Numbered from the stretch's first letter, positions 44,540-53,771 are shown. The stretch is 64,000 nt of DNA from CAYMSO01 sp964393185 (GCA_964393185.1 CAYMSO010000002.1:87095-151094); one strand, 5' to 3'. Notes: generated by a model from the sequence alone, not told the origin. A program made the numbers and translations.

Positions 44540-46442
44540 CAATAAAGGTTTTAGTTTAGTCGAAATTATTTTGGCAATAAGTTTATTTACACTTGTTATT
44601 TCTAGCGTAGTCTTTTTTTCTATAGATTCGTACAGATTTACACAAACTAATGAGAAAAGAATAAAAGCGGCTTTATACATTCAAGAAACGATGAATGCTT
44701 TAACCCTTAGTAAGCACGAACTTTGGCAAAATATTTTAGAAAATACAGATGATGGCGAAAAATCTATATTGTACCAAGATAACAAATATCGATTAGTTGA
44801 TGGTCCTTCTACCAAAAACGGAATCACTACTAGCTTCACAATAAACAAGGTATTTAGAGATGCCAATGGAAATATAATTGATACAGGTGGAATAGAGGAC
44901 TTACATACTCGTAAAATAGATATAACATCACGATGGCCAGACCTAACCGGTGCAAATGTTACTGTCAGCAACAGAATTTATGTTAGTGATTGGCAAACTA
45001 TTACCTGGCAGCAATCCACAAATACAGAGTTTAGTCTAGGGCAGTTAAGCCAAACACTTGTTACAAATAACTCAGGTGGTGAAGTTGAATTGGAAAAAGA
45101 ATTAGTTACTGACTGGTGCAAACCTGAACTTACCCAAGCGGTATACAATTTACCAGGTAGTGGTGCACCTACACTAATTAGCTCGCTTCCAGGTAATGCT
45201 TATATTGGCTCAAGTTCTACAAGCTCATCCTTGCAAGGTATTGATATTAATCACTCAGTAAGTCCGGCTACTGTAAATGTTAATAGTACTTTTACTGGTT
45301 ATGCAACCAAGGCAATTTTTGCAGAACCAAACTATGCATACTTGGCAACAACTAGTAATAGCAAAGAAGTTGTAATAGTTAATACTTCCACAAATCCTTT
45401 TACCGAAATTGGTTATTTTAATGCGTCAGGTACGGCCGATGCTGAAAGCGTTGCAGTGGCTGGCAATGTAGGTTATGTTGCACACGGTAGAGTCTTAAGT
45501 TCATTTAATCTTTCTAGCAAAACTGGATCAAGAGCAGTAATAGATACAATAACATTAAGCTCATATTTTGCATATATAACAGAAATAGAAATAAGAGGAA
45601 ACTACTTATATGCTACTTTATATAATGATTTAGATGAATTGGTGATTGTAGATATATCCAATCCCAGCAACTTAAGAGAAGTAGCAACTGGAGATGTAAA
45701 CGTTCAACAAGCATACGATCTATTTGTTTCGGAGGATGGAAACAAAGTGTATTTTGGCACAAATTCCTCTTCAGCTAAAGACTTTTTTGTAATAGATACC
45801 TCAGTAAAATCAGGAGTACGACCGGTAATTGGACAATACGAAACAAATGGTATGTCTGTACGTGGAGTAACAGTAATAGACAATAGAGCCATAATCGTAG
45901 GAACTGGTGGAGAAGAGTACCAGGTAGTTGATGTGAGTAATCCGGCTTCGATGACTCGTTGTGGAGGATTGCAAGTTAATACAGGGCTTACAGGTGTAAA
46001 TTCTGTAACAACTTTGGATGGCGACAGGTATTCGTACGTAATAGGAAATGATACTTCTGCAGAATTTAGAATTGTACAAGGTGGTCTTGGCAATGGCTAT
46101 GGATACAGATATTTAGAAACTGGCACATTTGCTTCACCTATTCACGATACCGGGTCTAGCAAAACAGCATATTATGTAATTGAGTGGAAAAGCCAGATTC
46201 CGCAATCTACTAACCTAAGATTACAATTAAAAGTAGGGAATCAACCTGATTTGAGTGATGGAGTTCTTGTTGGACCAGACGGAACTGGCAATACATATTT
46301 TACTAACTCACTTGGTGAGTTTATAAATTACTCGGCCAGTAAGAATAAAAGATACTTTCAGGTAGTGGCTTATTTTAACTCTGATTCTGAGCTTATTAAT
46401 TCTCCAGTTTTAGAAGAATTTAAAATTAATTATCAAAAATGA
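44526..46442 (+). CDS. Pseudopilin fused to an LVIVD-type beta-propeller (candidate pilus-tip adhesin)
   Basis: A 638-residue protein. The N-terminus is a class III prepilin (MKRFNNKG|FSLVE, hydrophobic helix IILAISLFTLVISSVVFF). After a pilin-like region to about residue 190 come repeated ~45-residue blades of the LVIVD kind: YLATTSNSKEVVIVNTSTNP, YLYATLYNDLDELVIVDISN, VYFGTNSSSAKDFFVIDTS and YQVVDVSNP. A C-terminal beta-sandwich-like domain of about 100 residues ends it. It overlaps both neighbours by a few bases. A large tip-exposed binding role is inferred, as for PilY1 and other modified minor pilins. Confidence 0.85.
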   Translation: MKRFNNKGFSLVEIILAISLFTLVISSVVFFSIDSYRFTQTNEKRIKAALYIQETMNALTLSKHELWQNILENTDDGEKSILYQDNKYRLVDGPSTKNGITTSFTINKVFRDANGNIIDTGGIEDLHTRKIDITSRWPDLTGANVTVSNRIYVSDWQTITWQQSTNTEFSLGQLSQTLVTNNSGGEVELEKELVTDWCKPELTQAVYNLPGSGAPTLISSLPGNAYIGSSSTSSSLQGIDINHSVSPATVNVNSTFTGYATKAIFAEPNYAYLATTSNSKEVVIVNTSTNPFTEIGYFNASGTADAESVAVAGNVGYVAHGRVLSSFNLSSKTGSRAVIDTITLSSYFAYITEIEIRGNYLYATLYNDLDELVIVDISNPSNLREVATGDVNVQQAYDLFVSEDGNKVYFGTNSSSAKDFFVIDTSVKSGVRPVIGQYETNGMSVRGVTVIDNRAIIVGTGGEEYQVVDVSNPASMTRCGGLQVNTGLTGVNSVTTLDGDRYSYVIGNDTSAEFRIVQGGLGNGYGYRYLETGTFASPIHDTGSSKTAYYVIEWKSQIPQSTNLRLQLKVGNQPDLSDGVLVGPDGTGNTYFTNSLGEFINYSASKNKRYFQVVAYFNSDSELINSPVLEEFKINYQK

Positions 46443-46936
46443 TTAATCTGAAGACGAACAAAAAGGGTATGACATTAATAGAAGTAATAGTTTACTTGGC
46501 ACTCTTCGCTATTTTTTTTACAACAATTTTACGATTTGTACGAGTAATTAGTGAATATAATAAGATTGCCGAAGACAGGATTATTATCAATCAAACTTCT
46601 ATTTTTGTAGCTGAACATATTAAAGATATAGTAGAAAATTCGTTGGCAATAGACACAGTTAATTCTGATTTGTCTCAGCCTTTAAGTACTGTCCGCCTTA
46701 ATAAGGGAACTTCTTATGTAGAATATAGTATAGAAAACAGTAAATTAGTTTTTACAGAGGCAAGTACTAATCAAACAATTTTAACTCCGTCTCAGGTCGG
46801 TATTTCTTTATTTGAGTTAAATCCAATACTAAATTCTGACGAAACTCAATTGTTAGGCATAAAGGCAAAAATTACAATTTATAATTTTAAAACTCCTAAA
46901 GTTAACACAACCATAGAAACATCTTATATATTATGA
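46439..46936 (+). CDS. Type IV pseudopilin (PilW/GspJ-like minor pilin)
   Basis: A 165-residue prepilin. It has basic leader MINLKTNKKG, then G|MTLIE (Met at +1, Glu5 kept) and the helix VIVYLALFAIFFTTILRF. The size and the ILTPSQVGISLFELNPIL segment fit PilW/GspJ-like minor pilins. It overlaps both adjacent genes by 4 nt. Confidence 0.8.
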   Translation: MINLKTNKKGMTLIEVIVYLALFAIFFTTILRFVRVISEYNKIAEDRIIINQTSIFVAEHIKDIVENSLAIDTVNSDLSQPLSTVRLNKGTSYVEYSIENSKLVFTEASTNQTILTPSQVGISLFELNPILNSDETQLLGIKAKITIYNFKTPKVNTTIETSYIL

Positions 46937-47319
46937 ATCTGATAAGTTTAAAAAAAGGAAGCGCAGCATTAACAACAGTCATCCTGGTATCTGGAATTCT
47001 GTTTAGCGCTGGTCTTGGATTAATTTTGTTAAGCATGGATCTGGCATTAACATCTAAGGGATTTAATCTAAAAACAAGAACAGAATTTAATACATTAAGC
47101 TGCCTCGAAGAAAGTTTAAGATTGATAAAAAATAACGAATCCTTTGTAGGAACTATTTCTCCTAACAATCCCGTAGGATCTTGTACTGCTAATATAACTA
47201 TAGATTCTGTTAATCCAAATTATAGAGTAGTGCAAGTAACAAGCTCCATTCAAAACTACACTTTTAGCAAAACAGAAAAGGTAGACATTTCAACCGATCC
47301 TATAACTCTAGTTAAATAA
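46933..47319 (+). CDS. PilX-like minor pilin component
   Basis: A 128-residue protein. Its start (LKKGSAALTTVILVSGILFS) resembles PilX/GspK-type proteins, with a G|SAAL site lacking Glu5, as in GspK/PilX. The following helix runs to about residue 35, and two cysteines are present (LSCLEES and GSCTAN). It is the last gene of the pilus operon and overlaps the convergent pilD by 8 nt. Confidence 0.75.
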   Translation: MNLISLKKGSAALTTVILVSGILFSAGLGLILLSMDLALTSKGFNLKTRTEFNTLSCLEESLRLIKNNESFVGTISPNNPVGSCTANITIDSVNPNYRVVQVTSSIQNYTFSKTEKVDISTDPITLVK

Positions 47320-47947
47320 ATAGAATAAAACCAATTCTTAAATTTAATACAAAGGCAATCATTGCACCAAAGATTAAAAATGGTACAAAAGGTATTTGAA
47401 TATTCTTGATTCTTTTATAATAAATAATTAAAGGTACTGATACCACAAGAGCAAGATAAATAGCAATATACAAACCAATAATCATTTTCTCTAATCCTAT
47501 AAGTAAACCTATTAAAGCTAATATTTTTATATCCCCCCCACCCATACCTTTCTCTTTTGTTATTAAAACTATAATCAATATAATAATTCCTCCAACAACT
47601 CCGCCGATTAAATTTTGCAGTGGATTAGGCAGTATATGGATCGGTTTATTACTAAAACCATAAATTATTCCCAATACGATATTACTTGTACCACTAACTA
47701 GAATTAGAGAATTTACAAGTTTAAGTGGAATTTCTAAATATAAAATATCAAACAGTATTAAATAGCCTAGTACTTGGAAGAATAAAAAGCTTACTAAAGT
47801 TACCACTAATCCCAAACTATTTTGTGTCAAGAAAAACAGAAACAAGCACTCTGTAAGCACCAGCGAGGCAATAATAGATAGTTTAGTAAGTTTGTCAGAA
47901 TTGATAAACTGATTCCAATCTTTTTGTAAGATTTTAAATGGGGACAT
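47312..47947 (-). CDS. pilD: Prepilin peptidase, peptidase domain only (PilD/A24)
   Basis: A 211-residue aspartic prepilin peptidase with about six spans. The two catalytic Asp contexts are ILFDILYLEIPLKL (Asp after the second span) and the hallmark GGGDIKILALIGLLIG (GxGD). The N-terminal cytosolic methylase domain with its four-cysteine zinc site, present in full-length ~290-residue PilD, is absent. Cleaved pilins may therefore be unmethylated or be methylated by another protein. It is convergent with the pilus operon and 2 nt downstream of DUF368. Confidence 0.88.
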   Translation of the reverse strand: MSPFKILQKDWNQFINSDKLTKLSIIASLVLTECLFLFFLTQNSLGLVVTLVSFLFFQVLGYLILFDILYLEIPLKLVNSLILVSGTSNIVLGIIYGFSNKPIHILPNPLQNLIGGVVGGIIILIIVLITKEKGMGGGDIKILALIGLLIGLEKMIIGLYIAIYLALVVSVPLIIYYKRIKNIQIPFVPFLIFGAMIAFVLNLRIGFILFI

Positions 47948-47949
47948 AG

Positions 47950-48912
47950 TTAAGACGACTCTGTAATATGTTTGGCTTGCTCTCGATCTACAGTTGTCTT
48001 ATTTAATAAATATACCATCAAAAAACCTACAGTAACTAGAATTATTGTTATTATTATATCTATAAATTCGTAAGTAGTTGGGCTTACAATGTTTCTAACC
48101 TCATTACCATTCGAATCAATTTCGGATTCAAAAAATGGCCATATTACCCTTAGGGACGCCAACATTATTCCAAAAAAGCAGGCAAGAAGCTCCGAGGTAT
48201 ATTTTTCGAAGATTATTTTAAATAATCTTATAAATACCAAAAATCCAAAAGTCAATCCAAGTACAAAAACCACTAAGCCTTGAAGATCTTTTAGGTTGGC
48301 TTCAAATCTAGTTAGGTTTTTTATTATATCCACTTCGTAATCATAAATTCCCATTACCAAAAGAATAAACGACCCGCTAATGCCCGGCAAAATTAAACCA
48401 GTTATTCCTATTACTCCTCCTAAAAATAGGAAGGGTAGGCTAGGATCTTTAACAGCGTTTGGCTTTAACCCTAACAGTAGAAAGGCAATCGCAAAACTTA
48501 CAATTGCAATTATGTAGTGTCTTGCATTAGGTCTTTTTATTTCTTTCCATGGTATAAATGCAGAAGCTAAAACAACTCCAAAAAAGAAATCTACAACGTA
48601 GTTGGGGTAATTTTCTCTTAGCGTGTGTATTAGATTTGAAAGTAATGCAATTGCCAAAATCATTCCAATTACTAGTTTTATTCCAAACTCCCACTTTATT
48701 TTAAAGAAAGATTCTTTAATTTTTTTATAATTACTTTTTCCAAGAACAAAGAATAAAACTTCCTGAGCGAGCCTGGAACAATCGCTTAACAGGTTGATAA
48801 AATCATCGTATACACCCATAACAATTGCTAAGTTAGATCCATTTACTCCTGGTATCATTTCCCCGATTCCCATTATTGCACCTTGTAGCATTGGTAGTAG
48901 TTTTTTTCCCAT
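47950..48912 (-). CDS. DUF368 (PopT-like) undecaprenyl-phosphate translocase family
   Basis: A 320-residue membrane protein with about eight spans. It opens with the DUF368 hallmark GAIMGIGEMIPGVNGSNLAI and carries the matching second-half motif GVIGITGLILPGISGSFILL. DUF368 proteins were linked to recycling of undecaprenyl phosphate across the membrane for cell-wall synthesis, which fits mraY and the Mur ligase here. The ATG at 48912 is chosen because TGCTATATT lies 6 nt upstream. The longer frame from 48930 would overlap that promoter. Confidence 0.88.
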   Translation of the reverse strand: MGKKLLPMLQGAIMGIGEMIPGVNGSNLAIVMGVYDDFINLLSDCSRLAQEVLFFVLGKSNYKKIKESFFKIKWEFGIKLVIGMILAIALLSNLIHTLRENYPNYVVDFFFGVVLASAFIPWKEIKRPNARHYIIAIVSFAIAFLLLGLKPNAVKDPSLPFLFLGGVIGITGLILPGISGSFILLVMGIYDYEVDIIKNLTRFEANLKDLQGLVVFVLGLTFGFLVFIRLFKIIFEKYTSELLACFFGIMLASLRVIWPFFESEIDSNGNEVRNIVSPTTYEFIDIIITIILVTVGFLMVYLLNKTTVDREQAKHITESS

Positions 48913-48918
48913 TTGACT

Positions 48919-48924
48919 AATATA
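48919..48924 (-). promoter_or_regulatory. Extended -10 of the DUF368 gene
   Basis: TGCTATATT on the minus strand is 6 nt before the ATG. It abuts the U-tract of the terminator for the upstream gene. Confidence 0.5.
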
Positions 48925-48928
48925 GCAC

Positions 48929-48953
48929 AAAAAACCCCCGTTTTTAACGGGGG
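48929..48953 (-). terminator. Intrinsic terminator of the 49041-50171 gene
   Basis: CCCCCGTT/AACGGGGG stem (8 bp, 3-nt loop), followed on the minus strand by six T. It lies about 90 nt past the stop codon of the upstream gene. Confidence 0.85.
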
Positions 48954-49040
48954 TAGCTTTAGCTTTAATTTTACTCAGCTAACACGCGATCAATTATATC
49001 TTTAGCTTTATAACCTCGTAACACAGTTGTGTCACTACTT

Positions 49041-50171
49041 TTAGCTCAGTTTTAGTGCTCGATCAATGTTGTCTGGAGTTGCTTTAGTTATGATGTCTGG
49101 CAGTTCATCGTGTTCGTCGGTAAAACCCAATCTCTGTACATTTAGATAAAGATGATGAGCAATAGTTGTCATTATATTATCAGCTTGAAAGTGGCCATAT
49201 GCGACTCTCTCCAATGCGGACTCAAGAAAAGCGCTTGGAGCAGAAGCGAGAAATAATTCTCTGGCTCCTAAGAACTGAACTGCCGGCGTAATCTTGTGTA
49301 GTCCAGAATTTGTATAGCGATTAATTATACTATTGCCATCAGGATTATTAGATAAATCTTCCATCAAAACTGCATTGCCCTGAATCAGATCCATAACTTT
49401 AGTATGAGTACTTTTTCTATGGGCAATTTTCCTTTGCTGATTAGATCCGCGACTGATAATCAAAGCAGCATCGAGTTGAGCAATAGCTGACTGTACTTCT
49501 CTTCTCCTTACATTAATATATCTACTCTTATTTTCACCAGCTAGTATAGAAAATTTATCTGCTATCTCTTGAGGTAGCATACTTCCACAACATATTGCAG
49601 TTAAAATGCCTGCAGTTACTCCATACCTTCGGGATATTCCTAGCAATATTCTATCTCTATTAGGAATATGTATTTCTTTATTAACCAAATCTCCTAAATG
49701 TTGGTACACAGGTTTAAACATATTTACCTGCAAGGTAGGTTTGCCTTCAATTTCAAACCTAGTAACAGGAAAAACTGAGTTACGCCTTTCTACAACATAA
49801 GCACGTCCCTCATTATCTTTATTACGAATCCGTATTATATAATCTTGTCCATTTCTACCTTCAATACATTGAACTAAACTTCGTTGCAATCTGTTACCCT
49901 GTAATATAAAGTCGTCAAACTCCTGGGTATTATTTATGGCTTTGCCTATAATATGTTGCAATATCGAGCCGGCTATTTGCGTATTAGTACCATTTGGCAA
50001 TTGCACCATAATATTCTCAACTTCACCAGATAAATATGCTTCTATATTTTGTGGAGTACCAGGTAATGTCCCATGCTGATTGGCAATAGAGCGAAAAGTA
50101 TCTACTGTAAGACCTTTTACAACTTCTGGCATTTCCAAGCTGTTAGACATGTATAGCTCATGATCACTCAT
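49041..50171 (-). CDS. Hypothetical protein, 376 aa
   Basis: Unrecognised soluble protein with no membrane segment. A basic central part (NVRRREVQSAIAQLD, RGSNQQRKIAHRKSTHTKV) could bind nucleic acid. The first ATG considered (50232-50234) adds a hydrophobic stretch; the ATG at 50169-50171 (MSDHELYMSN) follows a TATAAT by 13 nt and is preferred. It is terminated by the hairpin at 48929-48953. Confidence 0.65.
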   Translation of the reverse strand: MSDHELYMSNSLEMPEVVKGLTVDTFRSIANQHGTLPGTPQNIEAYLSGEVENIMVQLPNGTNTQIAGSILQHIIGKAINNTQEFDDFILQGNRLQRSLVQCIEGRNGQDYIIRIRNKDNEGRAYVVERRNSVFPVTRFEIEGKPTLQVNMFKPVYQHLGDLVNKEIHIPNRDRILLGISRRYGVTAGILTAICCGSMLPQEIADKFSILAGENKSRYINVRRREVQSAIAQLDAALIISRGSNQQRKIAHRKSTHTKVMDLIQGNAVLMEDLSNNPDGNSIINRYTNSGLHKITPAVQFLGARELFLASAPSAFLESALERVAYGHFQADNIMTTIAHHLYLNVQRLGFTDEHDELPDIITKATPDNIDRALKLS

Positions 50172-50377
50172 AATATCAATATAAATTATAAAGCGAATAA
50201 TTATACTATAGTCGCCATATTTTGACAACATCATATAGTTGGCAAAAGATTATAATTCTATTTTACCAAGACCTTGATTCTAGTAAGTAAACTTTTAACC
50301 TTCGATTAGAAATGCTAGTTACCCAATGAAAATGAAAGTATCCTGAAGTAAATTAAGGTAAACTAATCAGAAGTAGT

Positions 50378-50431
50378 TATAACTCATAACCCCATTCCGA
50401 AAACCTATGACTGATAACTGATAACCAATTA
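50378..50431. repeat. Heptamer-related array at the 3' end of truncated uvrB
   Basis: The + strand reads AACTCATAACCCC, then CTATGA, CTGATAA, CTGATAACC. It resembles both the YCANAAC family and the GATAACC array at the right edge. It starts at the premature stop of uvrB. Confidence 0.7.
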
Positions 50432-51667
50432 CTTATTATACAATCTTGCGCTTTCCTTACTTTGTTCTATCTCGTATTGCCTAGGAGTTGCAGACAAGTA
50501 CACTACCTGGTTCAATCTGCTTTTAAATTCTTCAAACTTTAGTGGCCGGTTATCTAGTGCAGCTCTTAATCTGAAGCCATAATCTACAAGATTTTGTTTT
50601 CTGGATCTATCGCCTTCGTACATACCTCCAATTTGCGGCACAGTAATATGAGATTCATCTATAAACATGAGGTAATCATCGGGAAAATAATCTAACAGGC
50701 AGGACCCTGCCGTTCCAGGGGCCCTTTTGTCAAAATATCTTGAATAATTTTCTATCCCTTTTGTAAAACCAGTTTCCCTAAGCATTTCTAAATCGTATGC
50801 GACTCTTTGCTTTAACCTGGCTGCTTCTATCATTTTGCCAGTATCGGTAAAAGCTTTCACTTCTTTTTCTGCATCTATTTCTATTTGCTGTATTGCATCG
50901 TTGACTTTGTCTTGTGGGCTTACGTAATGTTTAACAGGAAAAATTTTGTAAGAATCAACTCTTCTGATTAATTCGCCGCTTATTGGGTTTATTAATTTGA
51001 TAGATTCAACTTCATCTCCAAACATTTCTAGTCTGACTGCTTGATCATCTGCCAAAGACAAATTTATATCTATAATTTCGCCTCTGACTCTAAAGCTTCC
51101 ATTTCTAAAATCTTGCGTACCTCTTTCGTACTGCATATCTGTTAATCGGCTAAATAGCTTGTCTCTATTTAGTGTTTGACCTACTTTAAGCTCTGCACTT
51201 AATGCAAGATAGTCATTTGGATTACCCAGACCGTATATACAGCTTACTGTAGCAACTATTACCACATCTCTCCGAGTTAACAAATTCTGAGTTGCAGTAT
51301 TCCTATATTTTTCGATTGTTTCGTTAATATCTGAATCTTTTTCTATATACAAATCCCTTTGCGGAACGTAAGCTTCTGGTTGATAATAATCATAGTAGCT
51401 AACAAAGTAAGAAACTGCATTTTCCGGAAAGAATTCTCTAAATTCGGAAAATAACTGTGCTGCCAGGGTTTTGTTATGAGAAATAATAATGGTTGGTCTA
51501 CCTGTATTTTGAATCACATTAGCCATTGTAAATGTTTTACCTGTTCCAGTTGCACCAATAATTGTCTGATGTTCAAGACCAGCTTGTATACCTGCAGTTA
51601 TCAATTCAATTGCTTGTGGCTGATCCCCAGAAGGTTTATATTGTGAATTTAACTTAAAAGTAGACAT
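50429..51667 (-). CDS. uvrB: UvrB, C-terminally truncated (probably broken)
   Basis: This 412-residue frame is a clear UvrB N-terminal two thirds: Walker A GATGTGKT (38-45), the beta-hairpin YYDYYQPEAYVPQRDLYIEKD, Walker B MFIDESHITVPQIGGMY, and motif III VVYLSATPRQYE. Full-length UvrB is about 660-680 residues. Here the frame ends 20 residues after motif III, so helicase motifs IV-VI and the UVR domain that contacts UvrC are missing. The stop coincides with a heptamer-related array, which suggests a rearrangement at the repeat. As it stands it should not load or translocate on DNA. Confidence 0.9.
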   Translation of the reverse strand: MSTFKLNSQYKPSGDQPQAIELITAGIQAGLEHQTIIGATGTGKTFTMANVIQNTGRPTIIISHNKTLAAQLFSEFREFFPENAVSYFVSYYDYYQPEAYVPQRDLYIEKDSDINETIEKYRNTATQNLLTRRDVVIVATVSCIYGLGNPNDYLALSAELKVGQTLNRDKLFSRLTDMQYERGTQDFRNGSFRVRGEIIDINLSLADDQAVRLEMFGDEVESIKLINPISGELIRRVDSYKIFPVKHYVSPQDKVNDAIQQIEIDAEKEVKAFTDTGKMIEAARLKQRVAYDLEMLRETGFTKGIENYSRYFDKRAPGTAGSCLLDYFPDDYLMFIDESHITVPQIGGMYEGDRSRKQNLVDYGFRLRAALDNRPLKFEEFKSRLNQVVYLSATPRQYEIEQSKESARLYNK

Positions 51668-51704
51668 CAGCTTAAATTATAACTGGAGTGAGAGTTTTTG
51701 TCAG

Positions 51705-52670
51705 CTACAGCTCTGCAAATAGCTGACAAAATTGAAAGTCTAACCATAACTCTGATACAGCCTGACTATCTAGCAACGGTTTTACTTTATTATCAATGAA
51801 GCTGTCTATAGACTTAACGCCATTCCACGTAAAAGATGATAATTCTTCTAGTACATAACAGTCAGGTAGTACTACTCTTTGAGAGTAAAATTGAATGATT
51901 TCATCAATAATTTGTTTACTACTACTGTAAGTTTTATGATTTAAATAAATAAAATTTTGAGGATGATTTATTTTATTCACCATATCATTTTTTACTTCTA
52001 ATAATCGAATCCAATACTCTTGAACAAATGAAAAGTAATCAAATATAAAAGTGTCTTGAGAACTGCGCTGGCCATACTGGTCGGAAAATAGAAAATAATT
52101 ATAAAAGTCCCTGTTTAGCTTAACTGCCATTTGGTAACTACTTGGTTTTGCTAATGGTGTTTGGATAAATTTTGTAAATAAATCATCCCTTACTTTTTCG
52201 TTATGGCCGAGCTGTAAAATAAATCTGTTCAAATCCTCGTCAGATTCTACTAAGGGTAAGAAGTTAAACTGGGGGTACATTTTACTTAGTACTCCATGCA
52301 TTAATTCATGGAAAATAGCGGTTTGAGACTGTAGATCAAATAATTGAACGAATGCTTCAGGAGGTAATCTGTTCAATCTTTTGTTACTATACTTTGCTAA
52401 GAAATCATCAAGATTATTTACATTTATATGCGTACTAATTAGATTTCTAAACTGCATACTTGAATTCAGAAAACAAAAAGATGATGAATCAATATCTTCA
52501 GCTGTAAAGTTGAATATAGCACCGTCTGTCAAATCTCTTGGAAATAACTTTTGTAATGCTTCTTGGATAACTCTACTTGCTCCCATTCTTTGCTGAATAA
52601 CTTCAGTAGAAGAAACTGTGAAATTATGCGGTGCTTGTTTTTCTTTTTGTACTAACTTTATTAAATTCAT
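51705..52670 (-). CDS. Putative zinc metallopeptidase-like protein (HExxH), 321 aa
   Basis: Unrecognised protein whose strongest feature is AIFHELMHGVLSKMYPQ, an HExxH zincin-type zinc-binding motif at residues 121-125. A third ligand cannot be assigned with confidence; Glu in LVESDED, about 15 residues on, is possible. There is no signal peptide with the ATG at 52670. The longer frame from 52730 would add a hydrophobic, Cys-containing start but runs through the likely promoter. It lies 37 nt upstream of uvrB on the same strand. Peptidase activity is an inference. Confidence 0.62.
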   Translation of the reverse strand: MNLIKLVQKEKQAPHNFTVSSTEVIQQRMGASRVIQEALQKLFPRDLTDGAIFNFTAEDIDSSSFCFLNSSMQFRNLISTHINVNNLDDFLAKYSNKRLNRLPPEAFVQLFDLQSQTAIFHELMHGVLSKMYPQFNFLPLVESDEDLNRFILQLGHNEKVRDDLFTKFIQTPLAKPSSYQMAVKLNRDFYNYFLFSDQYGQRSSQDTFIFDYFSFVQEYWIRLLEVKNDMVNKINHPQNFIYLNHKTYSSSKQIIDEIIQFYSQRVVLPDCYVLEELSSFTWNGVKSIDSFIDNKVKPLLDSQAVSELWLDFQFCQLFAEL

Positions 52671-52773
52671 AGTCGCTAGCAATATATGGCAACAGATTAC
52701 AGGTTGGTAGATTATAAAACATAATTTCAATATTTCAAATTCTGGTAAGGTAGTTTATAATTTCTTGAGTGCT

Positions 52774-52846
52774 GGGCTCGTAGCTTAGTTGGTAGAGCGT
52801 TCCGATGGCATCGGAAAGGTCGTCAGTTCGAATCTGATCGAGTCCA
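52774..52846 (+). tRNA. tRNA-Ala (anticodon GGC)
   Basis: A 73-nt cloverleaf. The acceptor GGGCTCG/CGAGTCC contains the G3-U70 wobble pair that AlaRS recognises. The D-stem is GCTT/GAGC, and the anticodon stem TTCCG/CGGAA encloses loop ATGGCAT, with anticodon GGC and the A32/U38 pair known for this isoacceptor. The T-arm is GTCAG-TTCGAAT-CTGAT and the discriminator is A73. CCA is not encoded. A TATAAT lies at 52756-52761. It reads GCC, the specifier codon of the T-box at 37160. Confidence 0.97.
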
Positions 52847-52915
52847 CTCTGATAAGCTTCAAATGTAACAACTTTTGATACATAATAGATTAGTAAATAT
52901 TGTTACATTATCTCT

Positions 52916-52921
52916 TATATT
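52916..52921 (+). promoter_or_regulatory. -10 box of the SIMPL gene
   Basis: TATATT lies 7 nt before the ATG at 52929, predicting a leaderless mRNA. Confidence 0.45.
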
Positions 52922-52928
52922 ATTATTT

Positions 52929-53723
52929 ATGAATGAAGCTAATTTTAGCTTACCAAAGGCAGTTATTGCCGGAGCTGCAGTGTTCGGAGTCGCATTGATT
53001 GCTACAGGTTTCCTCGTTTCTCAAACAGATATTTATGTAAGAAGCCTTGGTGGAGGAGAACTCTCAGAAGGCAAAGTTGCTAATACTATATCTGTAAATG
53101 GTCAAGGAAAAGTATTTGCAAAGCCAGATATGGTTACTTTCTCGATCACTGTTTCGGAAAGAAGAGATACTACATCTGATGCATTAGATGCAGCTAACGA
53201 GAAAATCTCTAAAGTTCAAGATGCACTTAAATCAGAAGGTGTAGATGAAAAGAACATACAGACTTCTAACTTTAGTATTTATCCCGAATATGATTGGCAA
53301 AGAGATCAACAGACCTTACTAGGTTATAGGGCAAGCCAAACTTTAACGATAGAAATTAAAGATATAGACGAAAAAGCTACAAAAGCTGCTACGGTAATAG
53401 ACAAAGTTTCTGAGATTCAACAAATAGAAATTTCTTCTATAGCATTCGATATCGAAGATAAAACAGAGCTTTTCTCTTTGGCAAGAGAAGAAGCATTCAA
53501 AAAAGCAAAACAGAAAGCAGAAGAACTTGCGAATCTTGGCGATGTAGAATTATTAAAGCCAATTTCTATAACAGATAGCAACATAGACTATAATCCACCA
53601 GTTTTCTCAAATTATGCAAAATTAGCAGTTGACCAAGCTGAATCTTCTGCAGGAAGTACATCTATTTCGACTGGACAACTTGAACTAAACATTACAGTAG
53701 AAGTTGTTTTTGGAATAGAGTAA
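52929..53723 (+). CDS. SIMPL (DUF541) domain protein, membrane-anchored
   Basis: A 264-residue protein. One N-terminal span (KAVIAGAAVFGVALIATGFL) is followed by the SIMPL domain: ISVNGQGKVFAKPDMVTFSI, the helix DALDAANEKISKVQDALKSEGV, IQTSNFSIYPEYDW, and FKKAKQKAEELA. It is extracytoplasmic. Members range from signalling partners to periplasmic stress proteins, so no specific role is claimed. The ATG at 52929 is preferred over the TTG at 52875 because of the adjacent -10. It is followed by a hairpin. Confidence 0.85.
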   Translation: MNEANFSLPKAVIAGAAVFGVALIATGFLVSQTDIYVRSLGGGELSEGKVANTISVNGQGKVFAKPDMVTFSITVSERRDTTSDALDAANEKISKVQDALKSEGVDEKNIQTSNFSIYPEYDWQRDQQTLLGYRASQTLTIEIKDIDEKATKAATVIDKVSEIQQIEISSIAFDIEDKTELFSLAREEAFKKAKQKAEELANLGDVELLKPISITDSNIDYNPPVFSNYAKLAVDQAESSAGSTSISTGQLELNITVEVVFGIE

Positions 53724-53748
53724 CTAACAATCAAAGTTGATTACTATG

Positions 53749-53771
53749 GGACCGATTGAAAATCGGTCCCA
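53749..53771. terminator. Hairpin between convergent SIMPL and YecM-like genes
   Basis: A perfect 10-bp stem GGGACCGATT/AATCGGTCCC with a GAA loop. There is no U-tract on either strand, so it may be a weak bidirectional terminator or an mRNA-end stabiliser. Confidence 0.6.

Noticed and set aside
48971..49024. Small minus-strand frame ending RGYKAKDIIDRVLAE after the 49041-50171 gene
   Set aside because: Only 17 codons from a GTG, with no promoter of its own. It could be a +1 frameshifted tail of the upstream gene, but no slippery site or family alignment supports that.
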